Of a DNA stretch of 33,302 bases, positions 1 to 8,760 are shown piece by piece (positions within the stretch are counted from its first letter, which is position 1; each line of letters opens with the position of its first letter). Source of the stretch: Gammaproteobacteria bacterium (lineage in GTDB: Bacteria > Pseudomonadota > Gammaproteobacteria > UBA4575); the NCBI GenBank assembly GCA_026710875.1, contig JAPOQE010000077.1, positions 1 to 33,302 on the forward strand, read 5' to 3'. The notes under the pieces were generated by a model. The model made no database searches. It saw only the letters and a program-made list of their open reading frames with translations, and was not told the DNA's origin. The translations under genes were made by a program, and so were the position numbers.

Positions 1-828
1 ATGCACGGGGAGATGATGGCGACTTGGCTGCAAATATTGTCCTAAAGTAAGCCGCTCCACCTTATGTGCTCGCAAATCATTCATCACTCGAATGACTTCA
101 TCCATCTGCTCCCCCAGACCCAGCATCAAGCCTGACTTTGTTGGAACATGTGAGTGTTGCATTTTGTATTTGTGCAACAGTTTCAGCGAATGCCAGTAAT
201 CTGCACCTGGCCGAGCCAATGGATATAACCGTGGCACGGTCTCCAGGTTGTGGTTGAATACATCAGCTGATTGCAGAGATAAAGTTTGCAATGCCAGATC
301 CAACCGCCCACGAAAATCTGGCACAAGAATTTCAATTGTTGTTCCTGTGCAGCACTCACGTATACGTTGTATACACTTTGTAAAATGGCGGGCGCCTCCA
401 TCATGCAAATCATCACGGTCAACCGAAGTGATGACTACATAACGAAGCCCCATTAGATCAATAGCCTTCACCAGATGCTCTGGTTCCTGCTCATCCAGTG
501 GCAAAGGCCTGCCATGTGCTACATCACAAAAAGGACAGCGTCGGGTACAGATGTCTCCCATGATCATAAATGTAGCTGTGCCACGGCTGAAGCACTCAGT
601 CAGGTTAGGACACGAGGCCTCCTCGCATACAGTGTGCAGCTTCTGTTCCCTCAACAGATTTTTTAAGGCTTTGACCTTCGCCGTCGGTGCCTGTACACGC
701 AGCCACTGAGGTTTCGGTAGGTACTGAGGGAGTCCCTCCTGATGAACCGGGATGCGAATGACCTTTTCAATTCCGCGCCGTTTTACACCAATTTTTGCGA
801 GATGCGACTTACTGGCCAATGGTTTCAA
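1..828 (-). CDS. lipA: Lipoyl synthase LipA, C-terminus cut by window edge
   Basis: Radical-SAM enzyme that inserts two sulfurs into protein-bound octanoyl groups to make lipoyl cofactor. Reading the minus strand gives an unbroken frame to the window edge. It contains the auxiliary-cluster cysteines ([12 protein letters not shown]), the radical-SAM triad (CTRRCPFC) and the family stretches [19 protein letters not shown] and [13 protein letters not shown]. About the last 50 residues, including the serine that ligates the auxiliary cluster, lie outside the window. There is no ATG near the N-terminus. An in-frame stop lies just upstream, so the start is one of two TTG codons, at 828 or 819, both overlapping the lipB stop. 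This implies translational coupling with lipB. The function is certain from the motifs; the exact start is inferred. Confidence 0.95.
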   Translation of the reverse strand, partial: MKPLASKSHLAKIGVKRRGIEKVIRIPVHQEGLPQYLPKPQWLRVQAPTAKVKALKNLLREQKLHTVCEEASCPNLTECFSRGTATFMIMGDICTRRCPFCDVAHGRPLPLDEQEPEHLVKAIDLMGLRYVVITSVDRDDLHDGGARHFTKCIQRIRECCTGTTIEILVPDFRGRLDLALQTLSLQSADVFNHNLETVPRLYPLARPGADYWHSLKLLHKYKMQHSHVPTKSGLMLGLGEQMDEVIRVMNDLRAHKVERLTLGQYLQPSRHHLPVH

Positions 829-1468
829 TATCCGTTGTTTTATAGTTTAGGTGTTTACATAACTGCATCGCTAATTCCATATGTACCTGTTGGCAGCTGG
901 ACGCAACTCCGTGATCTTTCAGTTGCGTGACAGATAGTCCAGGGAATCCACAAGGATTCATGCATGAAAATGGGCCAAGATCCATATCGACATTGAGCGC
1001 TATACCATGATAGCAACAGCCGCCACTGACCCTCAAACCTACGGATGCTACTTTTGCATCTTCTATATACACGCCATGCGCATCGGCGCGGGCAGATGCA
1101 CAGAGCTGATAACGCTCCAGCAGCTCCACTACGGCTTGCTCAATACGCTGTACAAGATTCTTGATGCCGATCTCTTTTCGCTTCATGTCTATCAGTAGAT
1201 AGATAATGGCCTGCCCCGGTGCATGGTAGGTGACTTGCCCTCCGCGGTCCGTGTGTATGATGGGCAAATTCATTCCTGAATGGACATGCTCGTTGCTTGA
1301 ATTTGCTCCTAGCGTGACGACAGGCAAATGTTGCAGGCACCAGAACTCATCGGCAGTAGTCGCACTTCGCCGCGCATTGAACATGCGCATATTTTCATAT
1401 ACAGGAAGATATTCCTGTATACCCAGATCACGAATCTTCAGTTCGCACTTTCCTGCACTCTTCACCAT
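809..1468 (-). CDS. lipB: Octanoyl-[ACP]:protein N-octanoyltransferase LipB
   Basis: Transfers octanoate from acyl carrier protein to lipoyl domains, the step before LipA. The 219 residues match the family length. Visible signatures are [13 protein letters not shown] (about 74-86), the catalytic Lys139 in [11 protein letters not shown], His154 and the catalytic Cys173 in NPCGFPG. The position before CYHG, often Ser-Phe, is Cys-Tyr here, which looks tolerated. The ATG at 1468 has no clear Shine-Dalgarno sequence. The stop overlaps the start of lipA. Upstream, 79 bases separate it from the aminotransferase gene, where many gammaproteobacteria keep ybeD; no ybeD is present. Confidence 0.97.
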   Translation of the reverse strand: MVKSAGKCELKIRDLGIQEYLPVYENMRMFNARRSATTADEFWCLQHLPVVTLGANSSNEHVHSGMNLPIIHTDRGGQVTYHAPGQAIIYLLIDMKRKEIGIKNLVQRIEQAVVELLERYQLCASARADAHGVYIEDAKVASVGLRVSGGCCYHGIALNVDMDLGPFSCMNPCGFPGLSVTQLKDHGVASSCQQVHMELAMQLCKHLNYKTTDIETIGQ

Positions 1469-1547
1469 GCAGCAATCTTATAACGATTAGCGGCCAGAAT
1501 TCACACTGACCGACACGTCGCCAAACGGTAAGCGGACGATACTCTGC

Positions 1548-2390
1548 CTAGGCTATGCTTTTCTGGTACAGGGCATGAACATCCTTCCAGAGCTCACCAG
1601 GAACTCCTTTTCCCACAACGCGCTTGTCAATTTTAGTGGCGGCCAAAATCTCTCTTGCTGAGCTCGTAACCCAGAGCTCATTTGCCGAATACAGCCATTC
1701 TTCTGGTATTGCCTGTTCCCGAAATTCCACTTCAAGCTCATTTAACAATCCCAATATGAAGTCACGTGTTACCCCAGGCAGAACCAGGTTGTCTTCAGGA
1801 TGTGTATAGACCGTACCATTGCGGACTACAAACAGATTGCTGGCACTGCCCTCCAAAGCAAAACCATCACGTATCAGAATGGCTTCATAGGCTGAGGACT
1901 GAATTGCCTCCTGCTTGGCTAGAATGTTGGCCAGCAGCCCAGTCACCTTGATATCACAGCGCTGCCAGCGAATATCTTTTACTGTGATCAGTTCCACACC
2001 ATTCTGTAGCTCTTCACCGGCTACCCTGGCCATCGGATTTGCCATGGCAAATACTGTAGGATTCACATTTTCAGGAAAAATATGGTCTCGCTTGGCAACC
2101 CCGCGAGTTACCTGAATATATACAGCCAGATCTTCATCATCAGATTGCTGAATGAGTTTTTCAATAATCGCTGCCCATTGAGTTGGTGTGTAGGGATTCT
2201 GTATATGAACCTGTTCTACACTACGCGCAAGTCTCGCCAAATGCTGAGACATACAAAAAGCCTTGCGGTTATACACGGGGATCAGCTCATAAACCGCGTC
2301 ACCAAACAAGAACCCACGATCCAGAGGCGAAACTCGGCACTCCGCAACAGGCATGTATTCACCATTTAAAAAAGCTGGAATTTGAATCAC
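1548..2390 (-). CDS. dat: Class IV PLP aminotransferase, probable D-amino-acid aminotransferase
   Basis: A 280-residue fold-type IV aminotransferase. The PLP lysine is Lys148 in CDIKVTGLLANILAKQ, and Glu180 in EGSASNLF is the expected pyridine-nitrogen contact. The SPLDRGFLFGDAVYE N-terminal motif is typical of D-alanine/branched-chain aminotransferases. The RWQRCDIK context and the position between dacA and lipB favour D-amino-acid aminotransferase, making D-Glu or D-Ala for peptidoglycan. A branched-chain or aminodeoxychorismate lyase role cannot be excluded from sequence alone. The start is GTG at 2390, since the nearby ATG is in another frame and hits a stop at once. It lies 17 bases after the dacA stop, so it is probably in the same operon. 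Confidence 0.88.
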   Translation of the reverse strand: MIQIPAFLNGEYMPVAECRVSPLDRGFLFGDAVYELIPVYNRKAFCMSQHLARLARSVEQVHIQNPYTPTQWAAIIEKLIQQSDDEDLAVYIQVTRGVAKRDHIFPENVNPTVFAMANPMARVAGEELQNGVELITVKDIRWQRCDIKVTGLLANILAKQEAIQSSAYEAILIRDGFALEGSASNLFVVRNGTVYTHPEDNLVLPGVTRDFILGLLNELEVEFREQAIPEEWLYSANELWVTSSAREILAATKIDKRVVGKGVPGELWKDVHALYQKSIA

Positions 2391-2407
2391 ATCTAGTGCC
2401 TACTGTT

Positions 2408-3541
2408 TTAAATCTTTGCAAAAAAATCAACAATCTGACGCCAGAGGTCACCCCGCGGATTCGCCTGCAAGGCAATCAGTGGTCTTTCTGCAATTTCTTC
2501 ATCTTTAAAGCTGATTTTGACGGTACCGAACTGAGCACCTGCTGAAACCGGTGCGACAATGTCTTGCGGAACCAGCGAAACAGCCTTGAGATTCTCGAAT
2601 TGACCTCGGGGTATGACTACAAAAAGATCTTCTTCCAGCCCCAGTCGGACATGCTTTAACTCCCCTTGCCATATACGTGGCTCAGAAAGAACCTGGCCCG
2701 CCTGATACAATTTGTGTGACTGATAGTACCTAAACCCGTAATTGAGCAATGCCTGGCTGTTTACCATGCGAGAATGAGGGCTGTCTGCACCCATCACTAC
2801 CGAAATCAAACGCATGTCTTCACGTGCAGCTGAGGCGGCTAGGCAGTAGCGTGCAGCTTGGGTAAACCCAGTTTTAATACCGTCTACGGTACCGTCACGC
2901 CACAGCAGGCGATTTCGATTGTATTGCTTAATATTGTTGTACGTAAATTCTTTCTGCGCATACCGTTCATATTCCTGCGGAAATTCCCTGATCATTGCTC
3001 GAGAAAGCAAAGCGATGTCGTAAGCCGTTGTATAGTGCGCTGGATCAGGAAGACCCGTCACGTTCATGAAACTGCTGTCCTTGAGACCTAATTGTGCTGC
3101 ATGGGAATTCATCATGCTCGCAAAACTGTCTTCGGTTCCTGCAATGTGTTCAGCCAGTGCTATGCTGGCGTCATTACCTGACTGCACAACCATACCCAGC
3201 AGCAAATCTTCAAGGGAAACCCGATCCCCTACTTCTACAAACGTCCTGGAACCGACACTGCGCCAAGCCTTCTCGCTGATTAAAACCTGATCATCCAGAC
3301 GCACCTCGTCATTTTTTAAAGCCCTATAGACGATATATGCCGTCATTATTTTTGTAATACTTGCAGGTTCGACACGCTCTCTGGAGTTGTGATCAACCAA
3401 AACATCCCCACTCGCAAAATCCATCAGTATGTAACTGGATGCTCCAAATTTTGGAGCTGTAGGAATGGGCGACCGTTGTGCGTATACAGAGGTGCAAACA
3501 AGCACAAGCCCGAGAATCAAGATCACCGTTTTAAGCTTCAT
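2408..3541 (-). CDS. dacA: D-alanyl-D-alanine carboxypeptidase (PBP5/6 family)
   Basis: Low-molecular-weight penicillin-binding protein that removes the terminal D-Ala from peptidoglycan pentapeptides in the periplasm. The three active-site motifs are in order: SITK (Ser61, Lys64), SGN (121-123) and KTG (223-225). A C-terminal beta domain follows. The chain ends in an amphipathic helix (WRQIVDFFAKI) of the kind that anchors PBP5 to the inner membrane. I start at the ATG at 3541 because it opens a clean signal peptide (MKLKTVILILGL, cleavage near VYA-Q) and has GGAG about 10 bases upstream. The frame also extends to a GTG at 3583 that overlaps the rlpA stop by four bases. That version would put 14 extra residues before the signal sequence. 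Confidence 0.96.
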   Translation of the reverse strand: MKLKTVILILGLVLVCTSVYAQRSPIPTAPKFGASSYILMDFASGDVLVDHNSRERVEPASITKIMTAYIVYRALKNDEVRLDDQVLISEKAWRSVGSRTFVEVGDRVSLEDLLLGMVVQSGNDASIALAEHIAGTEDSFASMMNSHAAQLGLKDSSFMNVTGLPDPAHYTTAYDIALLSRAMIREFPQEYERYAQKEFTYNNIKQYNRNRLLWRDGTVDGIKTGFTQAARYCLAASAAREDMRLISVVMGADSPHSRMVNSQALLNYGFRYYQSHKLYQAGQVLSEPRIWQGELKHVRLGLEEDLFVVIPRGQFENLKAVSLVPQDIVAPVSAGAQFGTVKISFKDEEIAERPLIALQANPRGDLWRQIVDFFAKI

Positions 3542-3579
3542 TGCTTTCTTGCTCCATGTTAACCATCCGTAGGCAGTCG

Positions 3580-4485
3580 TCACTCAATAACGACGCGGTG
3601 TTCTCTCATTCCCAGATCAGTGAGTCTGGCAAATGTATCATCGGCAGACTGGACTGTAGGCAGTGGTCCGATTCGCACCCGATGAAGCTCCTCCCTGCCT
3701 CTGAGTATCGAGGATACAGATATCGTCCCAAGATTGAGATCACGAAGTTGGCTTAACAGCTGCTCCGCACTTGCACGCTTGCTGAAGGCGCCCACTTGTA
3801 CAAATACTACAGGCCTTCCATGGGCGGTCCGTTGACCCGTTCCCTGAGTCCAAACCGCTGTGTCTTCGGTCTTTTCAGTATAGGTGTTTTGTGTGGCTTT
3901 TGTTCCAGTATTTTCTGTCTGGCGATAGTGTAATGGATCGAGTGCACGAATTTCTACCAGGCCAGTCCCCTTTGCAACAATATCGAGTTTTTTTGCAGCT
4001 GAATATGATAAATCGATCACTCTGTTTTGATGAAAGGGACCGCGGTCGTTCACGCGCACGATTACCTTCTTGCCATTTTGCAAATTGGTCACCTGTACAT
4101 AGGTTGGCAATGGCAAACGGGTGTGGGCCGCCGTCATGGCATGCATATTGTAGGTTTCACCACTCGAAGTCCGTTTGCCATGGAATTTCTTACCGTACCA
4201 GGAGGCAATGCCACGTTCTGTAAAACCGTCACTACTGGAAAGCGTATAGTAGCGCTTGCCAAGTACTTTATAGGATGGCGGATTGCCGTAGCGACTGCGT
4301 GGCTCCGCCCTTGGTACCGGGTCAGGGGGCAATCCGCGTGAGGGTTCCATTGTCACGGGCGGAATCGTCGATATTACAGCCACGTGCTTATTGGATGTAC
4401 AGGCTACCTGCGCTGAGATCAGCAGAACAAAAACCCATGCATTGATAAAGCGGACTGTCCGCCCGAAAAATTCAGTTCTGAGCAA
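3580..4485 (-). CDS. rlpA: Septal-ring type lytic transglycosylase RlpA
   Basis: Cleaves peptide-stripped glycan strands. It has 301 residues: an N-terminal hydrophobic segment, a double-psi beta-barrel domain (about 91-180: GIASWYG, SSGETYN, VNDRGPF with the conserved Glu110, His121 and Asp147), a Thr/Gln-rich linker, and a C-terminal SPOR domain (about 225-300) that binds denuded peptidoglycan at the septum. Cys29 is a plausible lipidation site, but the preceding residues (AQVAC) make a poor lipobox. There is no ATG; TTG at 4485 overlaps the mltB end by 14 bases. It sits in its usual place between mltB and dacA. Confidence 0.95.
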   Translation of the reverse strand: MLRTEFFGRTVRFINAWVFVLLISAQVACTSNKHVAVISTIPPVTMEPSRGLPPDPVPRAEPRSRYGNPPSYKVLGKRYYTLSSSDGFTERGIASWYGKKFHGKRTSSGETYNMHAMTAAHTRLPLPTYVQVTNLQNGKKVIVRVNDRGPFHQNRVIDLSYSAAKKLDIVAKGTGLVEIRALDPLHYRQTENTGTKATQNTYTEKTEDTAVWTQGTGQRTAHGRPVVFVQVGAFSKRASAEQLLSQLRDLNLGTISVSSILRGREELHRVRIGPLPTVQSADDTFARLTDLGMREHRVVIE

Positions 4486-5476
4486 CGTAGTCTTTAAAAT
4501 CCTGTTTGACTTGTTGGCTTAATTGATACACAGCCATAGCGTACATGGAGCTGTGGTTATAGCGTGTAATCACGTAAAAATTGTTCATGCCAATCCAGTA
4601 TTCACTCGAGTGGTCCTTTTTGAATTCCAACAGCGCTACCTCACCCTTCTCTGTAGGCAATTCGTCGTGCGGCTGAATACCATATCGAGACAACTCGAAA
4701 ATCGGGGCCGCCGGCTTGAGACCCATCTCCAAAAGTGTCTTGTAGCGCTCTCCCTTGACGGTGACTGGAAAAGTGACAGGCTGTCCCATCTGCCATCCGT
4801 GCTCTTTTAGATAATTGGCTACACTGCCGATCGCATCTGCGTTGCTTTCCCATAAGTCCCGTTTGCCGTTTTCATCAAAGTCAACTGCGTATCTCCGATA
4901 ACTGCTTGATATGAATTGACTTTTACCCATCGCCCCCGCATACGAGCCCTTGATCGCCGAGGGGTCCAGTGCCTCTTCCTTGGCAAGTAACAGAAAATGC
5001 TCCAGTTCACTACGGAAAAACTTCTTCCGCGGCTCATACTCAAACCCCAGTGTGACAAGAGAATCAAGAACCGGGTACCTGCCTTTATACCGACCATAAA
5101 ACGATTCAACCCCAATGATGGCAACAATGATTTCAGGCGGTATGCCGAACTGCCGTTCCGCAGCGTCCAGGACCACGGCATTTTGAGCCCAGAATTGCAA
5201 ACCTTCATTAATTCGCTTTGTGGTGATAAAAATTTCCCTGTACTCACGCCAGTTCTTTTTCTTCTCGGCTGGGCGCCGTATTGCATCCAGCACCTGGACC
5301 TGTTTTTTTACATTCCCGATGAGCGCAGTCAAAGAAGACTTCGGGTAGGCATGTTGTTCTGAGAAGTTGTCAATGAAACTTCTAACCTCTGCAAGGTCCA
5401 AGTAGCTTTCACTTGCGACAGCCTGACAGGCTGCAAATATATATATAGAAACAACAGCTGAGAATAGTTTTACCAT
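4472..5476 (-). CDS. mltB: Membrane-bound lytic murein transglycosylase B
   Basis: Cleaves the MurNAc-GlcNAc bond with 1,6-anhydro product formation. The 334 residues hold the catalytic Glu124 in GVESFYGR, the GSYAGAMGKSQF motif (usually ...GQPQF) and a DFDENGKRDLW loop resembling the calcium-binding site of E. coli Slt35. The N-terminus is a signal sequence. It contains FAAC, so it could be lipidated at Cys17, or cleaved after AVA as an ordinary secreted protein. The ATG at 5476 follows the rodA stop by three bases, and the 3' end overlaps rlpA. Confidence 0.95.
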   Translation of the reverse strand: MVKLFSAVVSIYIFAACQAVASESYLDLAEVRSFIDNFSEQHAYPKSSLTALIGNVKKQVQVLDAIRRPAEKKKNWREYREIFITTKRINEGLQFWAQNAVVLDAAERQFGIPPEIIVAIIGVESFYGRYKGRYPVLDSLVTLGFEYEPRKKFFRSELEHFLLLAKEEALDPSAIKGSYAGAMGKSQFISSSYRRYAVDFDENGKRDLWESNADAIGSVANYLKEHGWQMGQPVTFPVTVKGERYKTLLEMGLKPAAPIFELSRYGIQPHDELPTEKGEVALLEFKKDHSSEYWIGMNNFYVITRYNHSSMYAMAVYQLSQQVKQDFKDYVAQN

Positions 5477-5479
5477 GGC

Positions 5480-6589
5480 CTAGGATGTAAACAGGTTTTG
5501 ACTTGAGTGGATAGACATCAGTATTCCAAAGGCTGCCAAAATGGTGACGATAGAGGTCCCACCATAACTAATCAATGGCAAAGGAATACCTACGATCGGC
5601 AACAAACCGCTAACCATACCGATATTGACCACGAAATAAACAAAAAAGGATAGGCTCAGGCTGCCTGCAAGCAGCCTAGAGTAAGTATCCTCTGCATAAG
5701 ATGCAATACTTAGACCACGCATCACAACAAACCCGTAGATGAAGAGTAGTAATATAGCTCCCAAAAAGCCAAATTCCTCACCAAATACGGCAAAAACGAA
5801 ATCGGTGGATCGCTCGGGTAAAAAATCAAGCTGAGACTGCGTTCCATTCAACCAGCCCTTGCCATATAAACCGCCTGAACCAAGCGCAATCTTGGATTGA
5901 ATGATGTGGTAACCGGCTCCGAGCGGATCACTTTCTGGATTCAGAAGGGTAATGATTCGCTGCTGCTGATAATCATGCAGATAAAACCAGAAAACTGGCA
6001 CACTGGCCAAAAGCAGACCACCTGACACTGCCAGCAACCGCCAGGTAATTCCTGCCAGAAAAACAACAAAAAAGCCAAGGCTCAGTACCAGTAACGCGGT
6101 ACCCAGATCAGGCTGTATAACGATCAACCAAGCAGGAATTGCAATCATGAGCAATGCCACAGCAATGTGCCGTAAAGAAGGTGGTGCATGTTTGTCGCTA
6201 AGGTACCAGGCCACCATCATGGGAAGAAAAATCTTCATGAGTTCAGATGGCTGAAAACGAATAAGCCCCAAGTCCAACCAACGTTGCGCGCCTTTGCCGC
6301 TGTATCCGACGACCAGTACCATAATCAGCACGATCAAGCCTCCCAGGTATAACCATGGAGACCATTTAAACAGTTGCTTGCTGGGTATTTGAGCTAACAA
6401 GACCAGCACCATAAAACCGATTGCAAAATGCGTAAACTGGCGAATGACGATATCGAGATTATTGTTTGCTGCACTGTAGAGCACAGCCAGTCCTGCCCCA
6501 CTCAGTAAAACCAAGCTTCCCATCAATACAGGGTCGAGGTTGAGCAGCGGTTTCTCCTGCCGATTTGTACCTGCGCTAAATGTAGCCAT
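5480..6589 (-). CDS. mrdB: Rod-shape peptidoglycan polymerase RodA
   Basis: SEDS-family glycosyltransferase that polymerises lipid II during side-wall growth, paired with PBP2. The 369 residues contain about ten hydrophobic helices. The conserved LPERSTDFVFAVFGEEFGF stretch carries the essential aspartate, and GIPLPLISYGGTS lies near the C-terminus. The ATG at 6589 lies 11 bases after the mrdA stop, and mltB follows after three bases, so the three genes are almost surely co-transcribed. The division homologue FtsW is less likely given the PBP2 neighbour. Confidence 0.96.
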   Translation of the reverse strand: MATFSAGTNRQEKPLLNLDPVLMGSLVLLSGAGLAVLYSAANNNLDIVIRQFTHFAIGFMVLVLLAQIPSKQLFKWSPWLYLGGLIVLIMVLVVGYSGKGAQRWLDLGLIRFQPSELMKIFLPMMVAWYLSDKHAPPSLRHIAVALLMIAIPAWLIVIQPDLGTALLVLSLGFFVVFLAGITWRLLAVSGGLLLASVPVFWFYLHDYQQQRIITLLNPESDPLGAGYHIIQSKIALGSGGLYGKGWLNGTQSQLDFLPERSTDFVFAVFGEEFGFLGAILLLFIYGFVVMRGLSIASYAEDTYSRLLAGSLSLSFFVYFVVNIGMVSGLLPIVGIPLPLISYGGTSIVTILAAFGILMSIHSSQNLFTS

Positions 6590-6600
6590 GCCGATATACG

Positions 6601-8475
6601 CTATGAAGAATCCTGATGGGCATACTCGTCTTCCAGCAAGTAATGGTCCATGACAGCCTTTGCTATCGGAGCGGCTGCAACCCCACCGCTGCCTCCGTTT
6701 TCCACAACTACTGCGATTGCAATTTCTGGTTTCTCTGCAGGCGCAAATGCAATAAACAAGGCGTGATCACGTAGCTTTTCATCAATGTCTTCCTCGTTGT
6801 ACTCCAGATACTCCCCATCTTTTTGCAAACTGAACACTTGAGCAGTTCCGGTCTTCCCGGCAATAGTGTAGCTGGCGTTCTTTCCCACCGAATATGCGGT
6901 CCCATTCGGCTTGTGCACAGAATCCGTCATTGCTTCAACAATTTGATCCCAATGAGACTCATCGGTGACATCAACGGAGCGTGCAACGGATGTTTGGTTC
7001 ACGCTTTGTTCTTCCTGAGATAGCTGAATTGCCCGTAAAAATTTTGGCTGTACACCTTTCCCACGTGTTGCTAAAACGCTTGTTGCCAAGGCAAGCTGAA
7101 GTGGCGTTGCCGACATATAGCCCTGGCCTATCCCGGTGATTACAGTTTCACCAGGGTACCAAGGTTGCCCATGTGCACTGCGTTTCCATTCCTGTGAAGG
7201 CAGAATGCCTTTTACCTCACCCCAGGTATCCAGACCTGTCTGTCTGCCAAAATTGAACTGTGCTAGGAACTCGGCCATGCGGTCAATCCCGAGCTTGTGG
7301 GCCAGTGTATAAAAATAGACGTCACTGGATTGGGTGATAGCCTTCAGCATATCAACGCTGCCATGCCCTTCCTTTTTCCAATCACGGTACTTGCGCGTGT
7401 TGCCCGGCAGCTGAAAGTACGGACCTGCCCAGATGGTGTCTTTTGCCCGGGTTACGCCATAGTGTAATCCTGCCAGAGCAACCATAGGCTTGATCGTTGA
7501 GCCAGGTGGATACAGGCCAGACAGAGCTCGATTGAATAGCGGTTGATCGGGATCATCGCGCAACCCTGCATACTGCTTGTTGCCAATACCATTTACAAAC
7601 AAGTTGGGGTCATACGTCGGCGCACTTACGAATACAAGTATTTCACCCGTCGCAGGCTCTATAGCAACGACCGATCCTCTTCTCTCGCCCAGAGCCTGTA
7701 GTGCCACTTCCTGCAATTGTGAATCCAGGGACAGCACAATGTCCTTACCTGGTACTGGCGGAATGCTCTCCAATATCCTAAGCCTGCGACCCTGTGCATT
7801 GATTTCAATGTGTTGATAGCCCACCGTACCATGCAGGGTTTCTTCATAAAATTTCTCCACACCCACTTTCCCAATATAGGTGGTGCCGCTGTAATCCTTT
7901 CTATCCAGCTTTTGCATCTCATCTGCATTGATGCGTCCCACGTACCCCAAAGCATGAGCATTAACGCCTGTCATAGGATAGTGGCGGCTGGCATGTGCAA
8001 TTATCTCGACGCCAGGAAACCGGTGGCGGTTGACCGAGAATCGTGCAACTTCTTCCTCACTTAAATTCACTTTTAACGGGATAGACTCAAACGCCTGTTT
8101 GCGTTTCAAGTCCCCATAAAATTTTTTTAAATGATGCTCTTCCAAGTCAATAAGCTGGCCAAGCCGAGTGATAACCTGCTCAATATCCTCTACGTCTACC
8201 GGCGTGACCCTGATCTGGTAACTGGGTCTGTTGGCTGCCAACAAATTCAAGTTCCGGTCATAGACCAGCCCTCTTGTAGGGGGTATAGGCACGACTTTCA
8301 TTCGATTTTCGTGCGACAGGGTCGCATAGTAGTCGTGGCTTTTGACCTGTAGATAGAACAATCGGAGGGCAAGAACCAGTATGCACAGCAAGACCAGCAG
8401 GCCTACGATGTAAATCCGCGTCCTGAAATAGCGTTTTTCCCGCTTGGTATCTTTAAAAAAATCGCGAGCAGCCAA
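6601..8475 (-). CDS. mrdA: Penicillin-binding protein 2, elongasome transpeptidase
   Basis: Class B PBP that cross-links side-wall peptidoglycan with RodA. In its 624 residues, a cytoplasmic tail is followed by one membrane helix (about 21-43), the pedestal domain, and a transpeptidase domain with STIK (Ser326, Lys329), SSD (383-385) and KTGTAQ (from 541). The upstream in-frame TAG leaves TTG at 8475 as the only reasonable start. It is the first gene of the minus-strand cluster. The genes often found before it in gammaproteobacteria (rlmH, rsfS, nadD) are absent; the region upstream is a divergent promoter region shared with hppA. Confidence 0.96.
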   Translation of the reverse strand: MAARDFFKDTKREKRYFRTRIYIVGLLVLLCILVLALRLFYLQVKSHDYYATLSHENRMKVVPIPPTRGLVYDRNLNLLAANRPSYQIRVTPVDVEDIEQVITRLGQLIDLEEHHLKKFYGDLKRKQAFESIPLKVNLSEEEVARFSVNRHRFPGVEIIAHASRHYPMTGVNAHALGYVGRINADEMQKLDRKDYSGTTYIGKVGVEKFYEETLHGTVGYQHIEINAQGRRLRILESIPPVPGKDIVLSLDSQLQEVALQALGERRGSVVAIEPATGEILVFVSAPTYDPNLFVNGIGNKQYAGLRDDPDQPLFNRALSGLYPPGSTIKPMVALAGLHYGVTRAKDTIWAGPYFQLPGNTRKYRDWKKEGHGSVDMLKAITQSSDVYFYTLAHKLGIDRMAEFLAQFNFGRQTGLDTWGEVKGILPSQEWKRSAHGQPWYPGETVITGIGQGYMSATPLQLALATSVLATRGKGVQPKFLRAIQLSQEEQSVNQTSVARSVDVTDESHWDQIVEAMTDSVHKPNGTAYSVGKNASYTIAGKTGTAQVFSLQKDGEYLEYNEEDIDEKLRDHALFIAFAPAEKPEIAIAVVVENGGSGGVAAAPIAKAVMDHYLLEDEYAHQDSS

Positions 8476-8628
8476 TTTTGACTATACAATCCAGTGCACG
8501 AACAGGTGGTACCAAATATACACCTTGAAACCGCACGGATATACTCTTTCCATAGGCTTATCATGTGTATTGCTACTGAATCGGTCAGAACCTACGACGG
8601 TTCTATCGCAATAGCTGTGTACCGCATG

Positions 8629-8656
8629 TTGGCGAAAATCCGTATTCAAGTACAAT
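8629..8656 (+). promoter_or_regulatory. Predicted sigma70 promoter for hppA
   Basis: TTGGCG (8629-8634), a 16-base spacer and TACAAT (8651-8656) give a good sigma70-type match. Transcription would begin near 8663, leaving a leader of roughly 100 bases before hppA. This leader carries AGGGAG eight bases before the ATG. It lies in the 285-base gap between the divergent mrdA and hppA genes. I saw no comparably good promoter for mrdA on the other strand. Confidence 0.55.
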
Positions 8657-8760
8657 ACCCGGTTCCTCGATTGTAAGGATTTATTATTCGTTTAGCGGGA
8701 TGCTACCTACCGCATCGGCTACCGATTACAAAATTGGCATCTCAATAGGGAGAATTTTTC

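Noticed and set aside
4819-5286. Minus-strand 155-codon open frame inside mltB
   Set aside because: Alternative frame of mltB on the same strand; mltB is complete and has all its motifs, and this frame resembles nothing.
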